Origin: a virus
Virus record (IMG/VR): IMGVR_UViG_3300010300_006196
Location: 1 to 25,360 of that record
Length of the DNA: 25,360 nucleotides
Strand: one strand, 5' to 3'
Translations under genes and position numbers: made by a program
In this document: positions 16,775-24,421 of the stretch, piece by piece
Numbering within the stretch: position 1 is the first letter of the stretch
How the letters are laid out: each line of letters begins with the position of its first letter
The notes under the pieces: generated by a model
The model's input: the letters and a program-made list of their open reading frames with translations, nothing else
What the model was told of the DNA's origin: nothing
Database searches by the model: none

Positions 16775-17220
16775 TATATAGCTTTGTTTTTATCCTTTGC
16801 ATATGCTGCTTCTAAAATATCTTTAGCTTTATTCAATCCAGGTATTTGAGAAAGATCTACTCCAACTGTTGGTTGGTTAGTTGTTTCTCTTACCATTTGA
16901 TTTGACATCATTGATGCAAAGTTAGGTTTAGATACCCCGCCGCCGCCGGATATATTTCTTATATCTTCTCCGGTCATTGATGCTCTTGTGTCATTGAGCA
17001 TTTCTTCCAAAGGTACAGTTCCTTGATTAATTTTACCCGTTGACCAGCTTCTTGAAAGATCTTTTTGTTTCACCGGGGTATATTCTGCAGATGTCTGCAA
17101 TTGCTGTGTGGTAGGAGTAGAAGCATACTTGACTGCTTCGTTCATTACTTCTTGTAACTCCTCCTTAACAGCTGCTCTTACTTCTTCACGTATTACTTTA
17201 CGTAGTTGATCCAGTTTCAT
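16774..17220 (-). CDS. Small virion/assembly protein with N-terminal amphipathic helix
   Basis: A 148-residue protein. Residues 1-32 (MKLDQLRKVIREEVRAAVKE and on) form a charged amphipathic helix; the middle is polar, Gln/Thr/Ser-rich with a GGGG run near residue 92, suggesting flexibility; the end is helical again. The MKLDQLRKVIREEVR start is one I recall from small proteins in T4-like marine phage baseplate clusters. No catalytic motif. It sits between the helical hub-like protein (17-base gap) and gp25 (one-base overlap). The ATG has CTATTTATA three bases before it and no Shine-Dalgarno. Role unknown, possibly hub or wedge assembly. Confidence 0.62.
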   Translation of the reverse strand: MKLDQLRKVIREEVRAAVKEELQEVMNEAVKYASTPTTQQLQTSAEYTPVKQKDLSRSWSTGKINQGTVPLEEMLNDTRASMTGEDIRNISGGGGVSKPNFASMMSNQMVRETTNQPTVGVDLSQIPGLNKAKDILEAAYAKDKNKAI

Positions 17221-17237
17221 ATCTATAAATAGTTTGG

Positions 17238-18317
17238 TTAAGAAAGTTGATTATCAATTCTAAATTTTATCTCGTCTAAAAGAATATTTGTATCTGAAGC
17301 GAAAGATTTTGGACCTTCTAAAACCACAACCTCTTCTTCATCTAATGCAACTGCAAATCTCTTTGCAGCAACTTTTGGTGACTTTTCATCTTTTCTTATT
17401 TCTAGTCTGTATAGTAATCCGTTAGGACCTCTATGAAAAAATCTTCCATCACCAAGAGTATCGACAGGTATTGTTGATAAACCGTCTAACTCTTTTCTTA
17501 TATCAGCAATAACTTCTAAACCTAAACCATCTAACTTGTTAAGTAAGTTGTCTAAGTCTTGTTCTACGTTATTGTTGTCTAAATCAGATACTTGATTAAC
17601 GTTTTCTGATTTTAATCTGTTTACTACCTCTTCGTTACTTATATTTAATTCTAGTGATAGGTCTGATATTGATCTACCTTCTCTACCTCCTAATAACTGT
17701 CTTCCTAGGTCCGATGTAACGAACCCTCCTTCATCATTTATTAACCCTCTTTGTACAAGTTCCTCAAAAGAAATTTCTCCTTCTTCTAATTTTCTTTCTA
17801 AAGATGCTTGTACTCTGCAAATACCGGTTAAAGAATTTACCCTTCTCAACTGATTGGAAATAAACTCTAACCTTATTGATGGTCCGTCTACTATAGCTAC
17901 TATTGCTTCAGCATCTTCTTTTTTCTGAGCAATAAATTCATATGTTACAATAATTAAATCAGTTAACTTATTTGTAACGGATATAGGTAGTCCGGGTATA
18001 GGTGAAGGTGATTGAGGTACTGGTAGTGATAATATTACTTTAGCAATTTTTTCCAATATCTTTATTGGTATAAGTATGATTTCAGGCATCTTTTTAAATT
18101 GCTGAAGCCTCTTATTTAATTTATTCACACCGTTAGACAAGCCTTGTACCTTTTGTACAGTTCTAGCTAAATCAGCAGGGCATCCCTCACTTCTTATTTT
18201 ATCTACAATTTTTCCAGCTTCTGCTTGTACCCTTGTATTAAGTTCAATTTCTAGTTTAGAAACTGCTTTAGCAATTGCATTAGGTAGAAAGCTGGGTGGT
18301 ATTCTTAAGTATGCCAT
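17238..18317 (-). CDS. Helical baseplate-hub-associated protein
   Basis: A 359-residue protein. The N-terminal 180 residues are helical, with a hydrophobic segment at about 78-100 (MPEIILIPIKILEKIAKVIL) that could be membrane-active or buried in an oligomer. It is followed by a Pro-rich turn (PVPQSPSPIPGLPIS) and a second hydrophobic helix around 117-130. The C-terminal third contains GRFFHRGPNGLLYRLEIRKD and looks like a small beta domain. It follows the gp5-like spike gene by a TAATG junction, where marine T4-like phages keep a hub or tape-end structural gene. That placement is the main basis for the call. Confidence 0.6.
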   Translation of the reverse strand: MAYLRIPPSFLPNAIAKAVSKLEIELNTRVQAEAGKIVDKIRSEGCPADLARTVQKVQGLSNGVNKLNKRLQQFKKMPEIILIPIKILEKIAKVILSLPVPQSPSPIPGLPISVTNKLTDLIIVTYEFIAQKKEDAEAIVAIVDGPSIRLEFISNQLRRVNSLTGICRVQASLERKLEEGEISFEELVQRGLINDEGGFVTSDLGRQLLGGREGRSISDLSLELNISNEEVVNRLKSENVNQVSDLDNNNVEQDLDNLLNKLDGLGLEVIADIRKELDGLSTIPVDTLGDGRFFHRGPNGLLYRLEIRKDEKSPKVAAKRFAVALDEEEVVVLEGPKSFASDTNILLDEIKFRIDNQLS

Positions 18318-19444
18318 TATATTTTATCTAAATATACTTTTCTTGATTCAATAGTGCTTAATAAAGCTGCATGGGCTTTTAAACTACCCACTAAAACGTT
18401 AAACGTACCAACTGCGACTGCTGCATAGGGTGTACCTGCAGGTGGAGCTTTACCTAAAGCTTTAGCTGTGGTTTCTAATATTTTTACTAAATCAGATAAC
18501 CATTGCTTGGTTGTAGCACCTTTAAGTACAGGTTCATCCTCATCAAAGGAGTTAGTACCTAAAAAGATTCTTTTAGCATCCATACCAACGTATTCTGTAC
18601 CGTTGAGAGTAATTTTATCTGAAGCAAGTCCTATTGTCTGCTTAGCTGAAATAAATACTGATTCTTCTCTAGCATTAAAAAACAATCTATCAGAGTTTAT
18701 AACGATTTGTGATCCTTTATAAGCATCTGCTAATTCTGGTTCGTCTCCTTCTTTGTACCCTAGTATGTTTGTGTTAGCTTCAATCAAACCAAGTTGGTGG
18801 TCAGACATCATGTAAATTGAGCTTTTGTCTCTATTAATGTCTTCTACCGTTGGATCAAAATGAGGTTCAAGTGGTTCTTGACCTGCTTTAATAATGTTAT
18901 AAGCTTTACCGTTATTATCTTCGTCACTGAAAATATTACTATCAAAGTTAGTACCTCCCAACCTTATAGAGTTGCCGTGTCTACCTTGAATAAGTACATC
19001 TCCTGGAAATGCTTGTAAAGGATTAACATCAGTTCCTTCCTCAAAATAATCTCCAAAATTGTTTTCTTCAACTTGAGGTAATGGACTAGCACTATGATGT
19101 GGATGGTTCCACATATTTACTACTCTTGTCCAATATGATTTAGAGCTTTTTTCACTTATGTCTCTATCGTCATCAGGTTGTGATTCAATTGCTACTATTT
19201 CTCCTAATACAGGTATCCTGGTAGTATGATCAAATTGACAGTAAGCAAAGTCATCAAACTCATCTCTATTTTCATTATAGGGTCTATTTAGCTCTCTATA
19301 ATAAACACCATAAAGTGCAGAACTAGCACCTCTTTCGTTGTACTGGTAATGATTGGCATCCATTATGATATCAATCACTCTTCCGTAAACGGTAGATGAT
19401 CCTTGAAGTACTCCAGATATTTCTATTCCACTACTCCTGTTCAT
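18317..19444 (-). CDS. gp5: Baseplate central spike, gp5-like, without lysozyme domain
   Basis: A 375-residue protein. Residues about 18-115 have the order of a phage spike OB-fold: YGRVIDIIM, then IPVLGEIVAIESQ, then YWTRVVNMWNHPHH. VLIQGRHGNSIRLGG (150-164) follows, then short alternating strands (IVINSDRLFFNAREESVFIS and LASDKITLNG) as in a gp5 or gpV beta-helix. T4 gp5 has a lysozyme between these parts; here that segment has no lysozyme motif. It should form the trimeric needle at the baseplate centre. The last 60 residues are Ala-rich and helical. It overlaps the preceding small gene by 14 bases. Confidence 0.75.
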   Translation of the reverse strand: MNRSSGIEISGVLQGSSTVYGRVIDIIMDANHYQYNERGASSALYGVYYRELNRPYNENRDEFDDFAYCQFDHTTRIPVLGEIVAIESQPDDDRDISEKSSKSYWTRVVNMWNHPHHSASPLPQVEENNFGDYFEEGTDVNPLQAFPGDVLIQGRHGNSIRLGGTNFDSNIFSDEDNNGKAYNIIKAGQEPLEPHFDPTVEDINRDKSSIYMMSDHQLGLIEANTNILGYKEGDEPELADAYKGSQIVINSDRLFFNAREESVFISAKQTIGLASDKITLNGTEYVGMDAKRIFLGTNSFDEDEPVLKGATTKQWLSDLVKILETTAKALGKAPPAGTPYAAVAVGTFNVLVGSLKAHAALLSTIESRKVYLDKI

Positions 19445-19799
19445 CCTCTTCTGGTGAGATATTATCTACTTGCTCTTCTATCTCTTTAGATTCTTCTAAT
19501 AGGTCTTGAAGACCATCGAAATCGAACATGTCACTTGTTTCCCCTTTAGCTGCTGCACTTTCTATCCTCTGTATGATAGTAGCTAATTTGATCAACTGTT
19601 CATCGTTCTTAACGCCTATCTCCATGTATTCCTTTATCATAGGAACTATAAGAGTTGCATCGCCGACGTTCTCTACTAGTGGTTTAAGTTCACCAATCAA
19701 GGCTTTTACTTGTACTCTAGTGTTGGTTGAGTTGTCATGAATCTCACTAAAGAGGTCAGATAAAGTTTTTCCGCTAAATATTTCTTTGTCTAAACTCAT
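19431..19799 (-). CDS. Small acidic helical protein preceding the spike gene
   Basis: A 122-residue protein starting MSLDKEIFSGKTLSDLFSEI, all helical, with a very acidic C-terminus (many Glu/Asp after residue 95). The pattern FSGKTLSDLFSEI...GDATLIVPMIKEYMEIGVKND is one I recall from conserved T4-like marine phage proteins next to gp5 and gp55 genes. No enzymatic site. A chaperone or assembly factor for the spike would suit its charge and position, but that is inference. The leader contains CTATTTATA at 19813-19821, 13 bases before the ATG. Confidence 0.65.
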   Translation of the reverse strand: MSLDKEIFSGKTLSDLFSEIHDNSTNTRVQVKALIGELKPLVENVGDATLIVPMIKEYMEIGVKNDEQLIKLATIIQRIESAAAKGETSDMFDFDGLQDLLEESKEIEEQVDNISPEEDEQE

Positions 19800-19823
19800 A
19801 ATATAGGTTTATTATAAATAGAG

Positions 19824-20528
19824 TTACAAAGGTTTATTCGTAATAAGACCTTGCTCGTGTAGAACCATGTACTTAGACTTGAAGTCTTCTTTAAGTACTG
19901 ATATCACCTTTGTTAAAGAAGGAGTTTCACAATCAGTCATTTCTCTTATGTAGATATAAAGAGCTTTCTTTTTGAATATTTCTAAATCGTGTCTTGTTTT
20001 GAAAAGTGTGAGAACAGCATCTGCTATTTCTTTTTCTGATTGTTTGATAAACATTTCATCTAAACAGTCATACGTTGCAGCTACCCAGCCGTCGATAAAT
20101 TTAGATAATGTTATTCTTTCATCATCTAGGTAAGTTTGTGTGCCGTCGTAAGATTCTTCCATTTCTGAGAAGGATCCTACCTGCTTTAACCTCTTATAGT
20201 TCTTGTTGTTATAGTTAATCAACCATCTTTTAACAATGGTACCGAAGTATGAATATGCTTTTGCTCCATTATCAGGATCAAACTTCATAATCTTTTCTTC
20301 TAGTAAAACAGAAACGATCTCATGTTTGAGATCCTCTATTTGTTCTACATCTGTGTAATAGAACTTAAAAGTATGTATGATATTTTCTGCTAACTTGTAA
20401 AAAGGTAGGTATATGTGGTCTGTAAATATTTTAGCCCTGTATACTGTGTCAGTAGATACGTTATATTTTTTTATGTACTCTTCCGTTTCTTTGGTAAAGT
20501 AATTAGCTTTACTCTTTGCTCTTGCCAT
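19824..20528 (-). CDS. gp55: Late-transcription sigma factor, T4 gp55-like
   Basis: A 234-residue protein. Residues about 60-112 match sigma region 2: DVEQIEDLKHEIVSVLLEEK, FDPDNGAKAYSYFGTIVKRW and LINYNNKNYKR. The FDP..GAKAYSYF...V..WLIN order is the core-binding and -10-recognition helix pattern of T4 gp55. There is no clear region 4, as in gp55, which recognises only a -10-like element and depends on a sliding clamp. It should recruit host RNA polymerase to late promoters of the virion genes. It overlaps the preceding membrane-protein gene by 20 bases. Confidence 0.78.
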   Translation of the reverse strand: MARAKSKANYFTKETEEYIKKYNVSTDTVYRAKIFTDHIYLPFYKLAENIIHTFKFYYTDVEQIEDLKHEIVSVLLEEKIMKFDPDNGAKAYSYFGTIVKRWLINYNNKNYKRLKQVGSFSEMEESYDGTQTYLDDERITLSKFIDGWVAATYDCLDEMFIKQSEKEIADAVLTLFKTRHDLEIFKKKALYIYIREMTDCETPSLTKVISVLKEDFKSKYMVLHEQGLITNKPL

Positions 20529-20823
20529 ATTGTTGGGGTACCCGAAACTCGTTTAAAACATCTTGAATACCTTTTAAGGTTTCAAAAAATACTCCAGTTT
20601 CATCATCTGCTGCAAAAACTCCTTTGGAGTCTAGACTTTCGATATGGGTCTGTGATTTGTTAATAATATCCGATACATTTTGTATATATTGGACTTGTTT
20701 TTCAACTTCATCTTCATATTTTTCTACTTTTAATAGTAGGTTTCTTAAAATATAGATGAAAATTAGTATTATACCAACTAAACCACCAAAAATTATGTAA
20801 AAAAGTGTAGGATTAATGCTCAT
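20509..20823 (-). CDS. One-pass membrane protein with coiled coil
   Basis: A 104-residue protein. Residues 6-30 (TLFYIIFGGLVGIILIFIYI and following) form one transmembrane helix. A coiled coil follows (residues about 32-62), then the segment SLDSKGVFAADDETGVFFET and IQDVLNEF. I recall the ADDE.G.FF..LK.IQ..LN pattern from conserved proteins of T4-like marine phages close to gp55. No signal cleavage site. It is tied to the HD gene by TAATG and overlaps the sigma gene by 20 bases. Possible roles are membrane tethering or lysis timing; there is no direct evidence. Confidence 0.68.
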   Translation of the reverse strand: MSINPTLFYIIFGGLVGIILIFIYILRNLLLKVEKYEDEVEKQVQYIQNVSDIINKSQTHIESLDSKGVFAADDETGVFFETLKGIQDVLNEFRVPQQYGKSKE

Positions 20824-21557
20824 TATAGGTTTTTTAACATATTAGATAATCCTTCCGACGATTTTACCGACTTTCCTGTAGAACTTTGTGACTTTACGAC
20901 TTTTGGTTTAGAGGAACCTCCATTACCCTTCCAAATATCATATTCTACCTTGGATGCCAAGAAGTCTGCAGTGTGAAGTACTGAAACTATAGACGTTTTC
21001 TGTCTTGAAGACTCTTGGTAACTAAAGAAATAAGCTTTATTAGCCTCATCAAACACTCCATCGTGTAATCTGATGCCTAAAAACTCTCTTTGACTAACTT
21101 TTATACCATACTTTTGTAAAATATACAAAGAACGGTCTGGGATAAGCATGAAGTCAAGTTCTGAGTTGTTAGTATACATTTCTGACAACTTATCCTGACG
21201 CCATTTATCGGTCTGAGGTATATAGTTAGGTTTATCTCCATCTCCTAACTTACCTAAATCATGAAATAATGCGGCAAAGACAAGTTCTTCTGTGGTGTAA
21301 TCAATCATTCCACCCATCTCCTCGTATAACCTAGACTGCTTCACCGCATATTCCACAACTCTGTTGACATGATCAACATAACCTCCTGCAAAAGCATTAT
21401 GATACCATGACTTCCCACTAGCAGGAGCCATAACATACGTATCTTCCATAGATGTAACCATAGCTTTTACACTATCTTTACGATCTATTATGTAAGTATC
21501 TATAATTTTAAGATGCTTTTCGTAATTTTTTTGTATCTGCTCTGCCGATAATGCCAT
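20823..21557 (-). CDS. HD-domain phosphohydrolase
   Basis: A 244-residue protein with the HD-superfamily metal site in order: H63 in GGYVDHVNRV, H99-D100 in ALFHDLGK, H165-D166 in IRLHDG, and D198 in LHTADFLASK. All ligands are present, so it is probably active on a phosphate ester. HD enzymes cleave nucleotides, cyclic nucleotides or nucleic-acid ends; the substrate is not readable here. The extra His residues (165, 195) would allow a two-metal site. The C-terminal 35 residues are Ser/Lys-rich and flexible. It is the first gene after the AT-rich spacer and joins the membrane-protein gene by TAATG. Confidence 0.85.
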   Translation of the reverse strand: MALSAEQIQKNYEKHLKIIDTYIIDRKDSVKAMVTSMEDTYVMAPASGKSWYHNAFAGGYVDHVNRVVEYAVKQSRLYEEMGGMIDYTTEELVFAALFHDLGKLGDGDKPNYIPQTDKWRQDKLSEMYTNNSELDFMLIPDRSLYILQKYGIKVSQREFLGIRLHDGVFDEANKAYFFSYQESSRQKTSIVSVLHTADFLASKVEYDIWKGNGGSSKPKVVKSQSSTGKSVKSSEGLSNMLKNL

Positions 21558-21686
21558 ATTAGATTTAATTATTATTTATTAATATTATTATTATTCTTTA
21601 TATATCTATATATTATTAATCTTTATATATTTTTATATCATTTATATAATATAATTTAAGATAATAATAATTTATTTAAGAATCAA
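21558..21686. promoter_or_regulatory. 129-base AT-rich spacer, likely promoter region
   Basis: The only non-coding stretch above 100 bases. It is almost entirely A+T. It holds two copies of TCTTTATATAT (plus strand 21595-21605 and 21620-21630), which read ATATATAAAGA on the transcribed strand, 25 bases apart. It lies upstream of the HD, membrane, sigma and baseplate genes, so it is the natural site for a promoter of that unit. No GC-rich hairpin is visible, so I do not call a terminator. Confidence 0.5.
21639..21646 (-). promoter_or_regulatory. Candidate late-promoter element TATAAATG
   Basis: Reads TATAAATG on the minus strand, seven of eight positions of the T4 late-promoter consensus TATAAATA, 81 bases before the HD-gene ATG. 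In so AT-rich a spacer such a match is expected by chance fairly often. The presence of a gp55-like sigma factor makes it worth naming. Confidence 0.28.
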
Positions 21687-22244
21687 CTATTTTATGATAA
21701 ATTTTAAAATATTTTTTCTTACCTCCCAAGAAGCATTACCTTCCCAATAGGTTTCAACGTTTACCGTAAGGGTATCTCCTATATATTTTCTTAATACTGG
21801 ACCTATTATACGTTTAGTATAACCTTTATCATCGTGGTTAAGTCTAGATTCTTGAACCATATCTAATTTCATTGATTCATCGATAGTAATATCTCCTTTG
21901 AATATAGAGTAAGTATAAGAATCTTCTGATGCAGTAGCATAAGTATCTACACTAAACCTACCTATTCCACTACTATTGTAGCTAAGTTTAGCATGATAGT
22001 AACCCATAGCATCTTTTTCAAAAGGTACTTCGAAGTTTACTAAACAATCACCGCATACATCCTCAAAAACTTCTTCTTTACTGCAACTAGCAAAAAGAAC
22101 TAAAAGAGAAATGAGAATTGAAATACCAAACCAAGAATCTTTACCGTTTACTTGAATGTAGTTTATTACTTTTTTGAAAAGAAAAACTGAAATAAGTAAG
22201 ATAATTCCTGTAAGGAACCCATTTAAAAACATTTGTAATAACAT
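21687..22244 (-). CDS. Membrane-anchored protein or lipoprotein with internal lipobox
   Basis: A 185-residue protein with two hydrophobic segments: residues 5-24 and 40-53. The second ends in FASC with Cys54 followed by SKEE, a Bacteroidota-type lipoprotein start. A normal signal would begin about 20 residues before Cys54, but there is no ATG, GTG or TTG between the first segment and it, so the only start gives an unusually long N-terminus. The mature part has CGDC (64-67), a beta-rich domain (LVNFEVPFEKD, YHAKLSYN) and no catalytic motif. It may be a two-pass protein or a lipoprotein with an extended leader. Function unknown; an envelope role is inferred. Confidence 0.65.
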   Translation of the reverse strand: MLLQMFLNGFLTGIILLISVFLFKKVINYIQVNGKDSWFGISILISLLVLFASCSKEEVFEDVCGDCLVNFEVPFEKDAMGYYHAKLSYNSSGIGRFSVDTYATASEDSYTYSIFKGDITIDESMKLDMVQESRLNHDDKGYTKRIIGPVLRKYIGDTLTVNVETYWEGNASWEVRKNILKFIIK

Positions 22245-22271
22245 AACCTTTTTTTTATCTATTAATATACT

Positions 22272-22302
22272 TAAATATAGGTATAATAATTCAGAGTACC
22301 AA
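22272..22302 (-). promoter_or_regulatory. Candidate Bacteroidota-type promoter
   Basis: On the minus strand TTG (22300-22302) is followed after 20 bases by TATATTTA (22272-22279), seven of eight positions of the Bacteroidota -7 element TAnnTTTG, with a spacing close to that expected from the -33 TTG. It ends 27 bases before the ATG of the lipoprotein-like gene. The AT content makes chance matches likely. Confidence 0.3.
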
Positions 22303-22311
22303 CTTTTTTTA

Positions 22312-23055
22312 TTACTTTTTCAGTGATGGTTGGATGTATTCTGGTCCTTTTTCTAGTATATATTTGAGATCTATATAGTTAAGATTGTTTTGTATAGCAT
22401 AATCCAGTATTACGAAGTTGTATTTATGTCCTTCTCTGGAGAAATGCTTACAATCACATGAATACCTCTCATCTAAAGTCATCCAATCTTCATAATGTAT
22501 ATCACCACTTAGTGCTCCAAAGCCTGAAGCTATACTTTGTACACCTATATTGTTAAAATGATTAACAAATGATTGCCAGTAATCCATAGTCCAGTGTAAC
22601 CAAGCACCACTTACCTTACTTGATGTATTATATTTATCCATTCTCAATATCCTACATGCTTTAGCTTCTTCATCAACATTGTGATTACCTAAATGACTAG
22701 TAATTATAGGGTGTCCTTCTGGTGGGTCATCATTATACAGTATAGAAGTATATTCTCGCTTTAATCCACTGAAAGTATATTTTTCTTCTGTTACTTCTAA
22801 CTGCCTGTTAGGTGAGGTAAGAATAGTTATCACTATATCTCCTGGTACAATCTGATGTAAATATTTTGTTATTACTTTAAATGTATCTTGATTACAAGCA
22901 CCACCTAATCCTTTTAACTTAAAATCATGTTTGTATTTTTCAGCTAAAAGATACTGCCAAGTGTATTCCAGATATGGAAACTCTTTTTCCTGTCTAGATT
23001 GATCTTCTAAAAGACAGTAGTTACCTGCAAAACTATCTCCAAATATCCACAACAT
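22312..23055 (-). CDS. SGNH/GDSL hydrolase-like protein, copy 1 (canonical GDS)
   Basis: A 247-residue protein. Block I is FGDSFAGN with Ser8 as nucleophile; block II/III is GGACNQDT (51-58) with Asn55 for the oxyanion hole; GDIVITILTSPNR (72-84) is a segment shared with its two relatives; block V is DCKH, Asp201 and His204 in the usual DxxH spacing. All four SGNH residues are therefore present. The family contains esterases and acetyl-esterases acting on lipids or glycans. There is no signal peptide, so it acts in the cytoplasm, in the virion or after lysis. It starts one base after the stop of copy 2. Confidence 0.72.
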   Translation of the reverse strand: MLWIFGDSFAGNYCLLEDQSRQEKEFPYLEYTWQYLLAEKYKHDFKLKGLGGACNQDTFKVITKYLHQIVPGDIVITILTSPNRQLEVTEEKYTFSGLKREYTSILYNDDPPEGHPIITSHLGNHNVDEEAKACRILRMDKYNTSSKVSGAWLHWTMDYWQSFVNHFNNIGVQSIASGFGALSGDIHYEDWMTLDERYSCDCKHFSREGHKYNFVILDYAIQNNLNYIDLKYILEKGPEYIQPSLKK

Positions 23056-23056
23056 A

Positions 23057-23749
23057 CTAAATAAACTCTTTTAACACATCGTTAAATATATTCTTATGAC
23101 CATTAGGAGAAGGATGTGCATCTTCTATACCCGGCTTCCAATGTTTTATACCTTCATAGTGATGAGCTCTTTCAGTTGCATCCCATAAGAAAGATTTTAT
23201 ACCGATATTATTTAAATGTAGAGTAATATCATACAGTGCTGTCTTATACACTCTTAATAAAGGTTGTGAGTTAGCTCCAATAACTGATTGTATATATAAC
23301 TTTATAACTTCATTTCTATCTTCACCCCATATGGATGGGATTAGTTCATCTTGAAAATCTAAAGACCCGTCATCATTCATCCACATAGGTACCATAGTCT
23401 CAACTAATAAATCTGCTTCAGGATGTGGAATTGGGAAACGCATGGGCCATGTTGAATTGACCCATACTTTATCTCCCTCTTTCATTAAGTGTAAGCAGTT
23501 TGATAACTGTACTAAAATGGTTTGGTTACTTTGTCCTGATACAGCATAGTTTTTATACTGCATACCAAAGTGTTGTGATAGTAATTTAGGAAAAATAGTA
23601 TCTTCATACCCATCACCAACCTTTTTCCATAACTCATTATTCTTTTTTCTTTCTTGGTAGTTATCACCCATCCACTCCCAATTAAGGCCGTGACCTGAAG
23701 TCATACTACATCCAAAGAACCAAAACGTATTATCCTCTACCTTGGACAT
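23057..23749 (-). CDS. SGNH/GDSL hydrolase-like protein, copy 2 (GCS variant)
   Basis: Starting at MSKVEDNTFW it has 230 residues. Block I is FGCSMTSGHG: Ser15 is kept but the usual Asp is Cys14. SGQSNQTI (71-78) gives block II/III with Asn75; GDKVWVNSTWPMR (92-104) matches its relatives; block V is EDAHPSPNGH with Asp210 and His212, one residue closer than the normal DxxH. I chose the start at 23749 because it places block I near residue 13, as in the relatives, and limits overlap with the preceding gene to 20 bases; an in-frame ATG at 23794 would add 15 residues. Activity is plausible but the Asp-His spacing is unusual. Confidence 0.68.
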   Translation of the reverse strand: MSKVEDNTFWFFGCSMTSGHGLNWEWMGDNYQERKKNNELWKKVGDGYEDTIFPKLLSQHFGMQYKNYAVSGQSNQTILVQLSNCLHLMKEGDKVWVNSTWPMRFPIPHPEADLLVETMVPMWMNDDGSLDFQDELIPSIWGEDRNEVIKLYIQSVIGANSQPLLRVYKTALYDITLHLNNIGIKSFLWDATERAHHYEGIKHWKPGIEDAHPSPNGHKNIFNDVLKEFI

Positions 23750-23978
23750 AGTAAAAGTGAGCCTGTCTAGCTTTGAAATCTGGACCTGTTTCATTATCCA
23801 TCTTTACAGGCTGACCAGTTGAATCATAACCAGGTTTGGTACTCACCACTTTTGTAACCGTCCTAGGTTTTGTAGAAAGTCTAGATGCTATCTCACTAGC
23901 TTTTGCAGCATCCTTTTTCTTTTTTACGATATAAATCACAACTCCTGCTGCTACTATACCGATAATTACTAAAATCAT
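23730..23978 (-). CDS. Small membrane protein
   Basis: An 82-residue protein with an N-terminal transmembrane helix (MILVIIGIVAAGVVIYIV, residues 1-18) followed by KKKK, so the C-terminus is probably cytoplasmic. The rest is polar and basic, with a short helix (AAKASEIASRL) and no known motif. Its 3' end overlaps the start of SGNH-like copy 2 by 20 bases. It has the size and topology of holin-like or spanin-like proteins, but no lysis enzyme is visible next to it, so I do not assign that role. Confidence 0.65.
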   Translation of the reverse strand: MILVIIGIVAAGVVIYIVKKKKDAAKASEIASRLSTKPRTVTKVVSTKPGYDSTGQPVKMDNETGPDFKARQAHFYYVQGRG

Positions 23979-23994
23979 AATTGATTGTTTTAAA

Positions 23995-24420
23995 TTAGTT
24001 TTCTATTTTTACTGTCGTACAAGCGTCTATGTAAGTTTTTAATACAGCACATTTTTCATAATGCTCCATCTTTTCAAAAAACTCTCTTAAGAAATCTAAT
24101 GCTACAACTATTTGAGTTAAATCAAAACCATTTTCCATCTCCTCAATAACACTTATAGGGTGGTCTTTTACTCGATTAAGATAACTAAACAGTTTAGAAA
24201 AGTATTTTATAGCAATGTTCTTTCTATTACGTTTATATTCTTTTGGGTACTGTCTTGAATACATAACGTCCATTAAGTGGAAGTTCTCAACTCCACGAAC
24301 AACCATTCCCATAAGTACATAGTCACTATCTAAAGCTTCTTTGACGCCGTGCTCTTTGTAGATAGCTTCATCACCTTTATGGAAAATATCAAATAATTTA
24401 TTTGGGTCTACTGGTTGCAT
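23995..24420 (-). CDS. Uncharacterised helical protein
   Basis: A 141-residue protein, predicted all-helical, starting MQPVDPNKLFDIFHKGDEAI. It includes RKNIAIKYFSKLFSYLNRVK near residues 66-85, a second amphipathic helix (FLREFFEKMEHYEKC) and two Cys near the end. No membrane segment and no catalytic motif. It lies between SGNH-like copy 3 (one-base gap) and the small membrane protein (16-base gap). ATATTTATT sits three bases before its ATG in place of a Shine-Dalgarno. I do not recognise the family. Confidence 0.65.
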   Translation of the reverse strand: MQPVDPNKLFDIFHKGDEAIYKEHGVKEALDSDYVLMGMVVRGVENFHLMDVMYSRQYPKEYKRNRKNIAIKYFSKLFSYLNRVKDHPISVIEEMENGFDLTQIVVALDFLREFFEKMEHYEKCAVLKTYIDACTTVKIEN

Positions 24421-24421
24421 A

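Noticed and set aside
17224-19821. TATAAATA on the plus strand at 17224 and 19813 as T4-type late promoters
   Set aside because: They match the consensus only in the orientation pointing away from the genes; on the transcribed strand they read TATTTATA. Kept only as a motif of unknown meaning.
23750-23794. Longer start for SGNH-like copy 2 at 23794
   Set aside because: It would place block I 15 residues deeper than in the two relatives and extend the overlap with the membrane-protein gene to 65 bases; possible but less likely.
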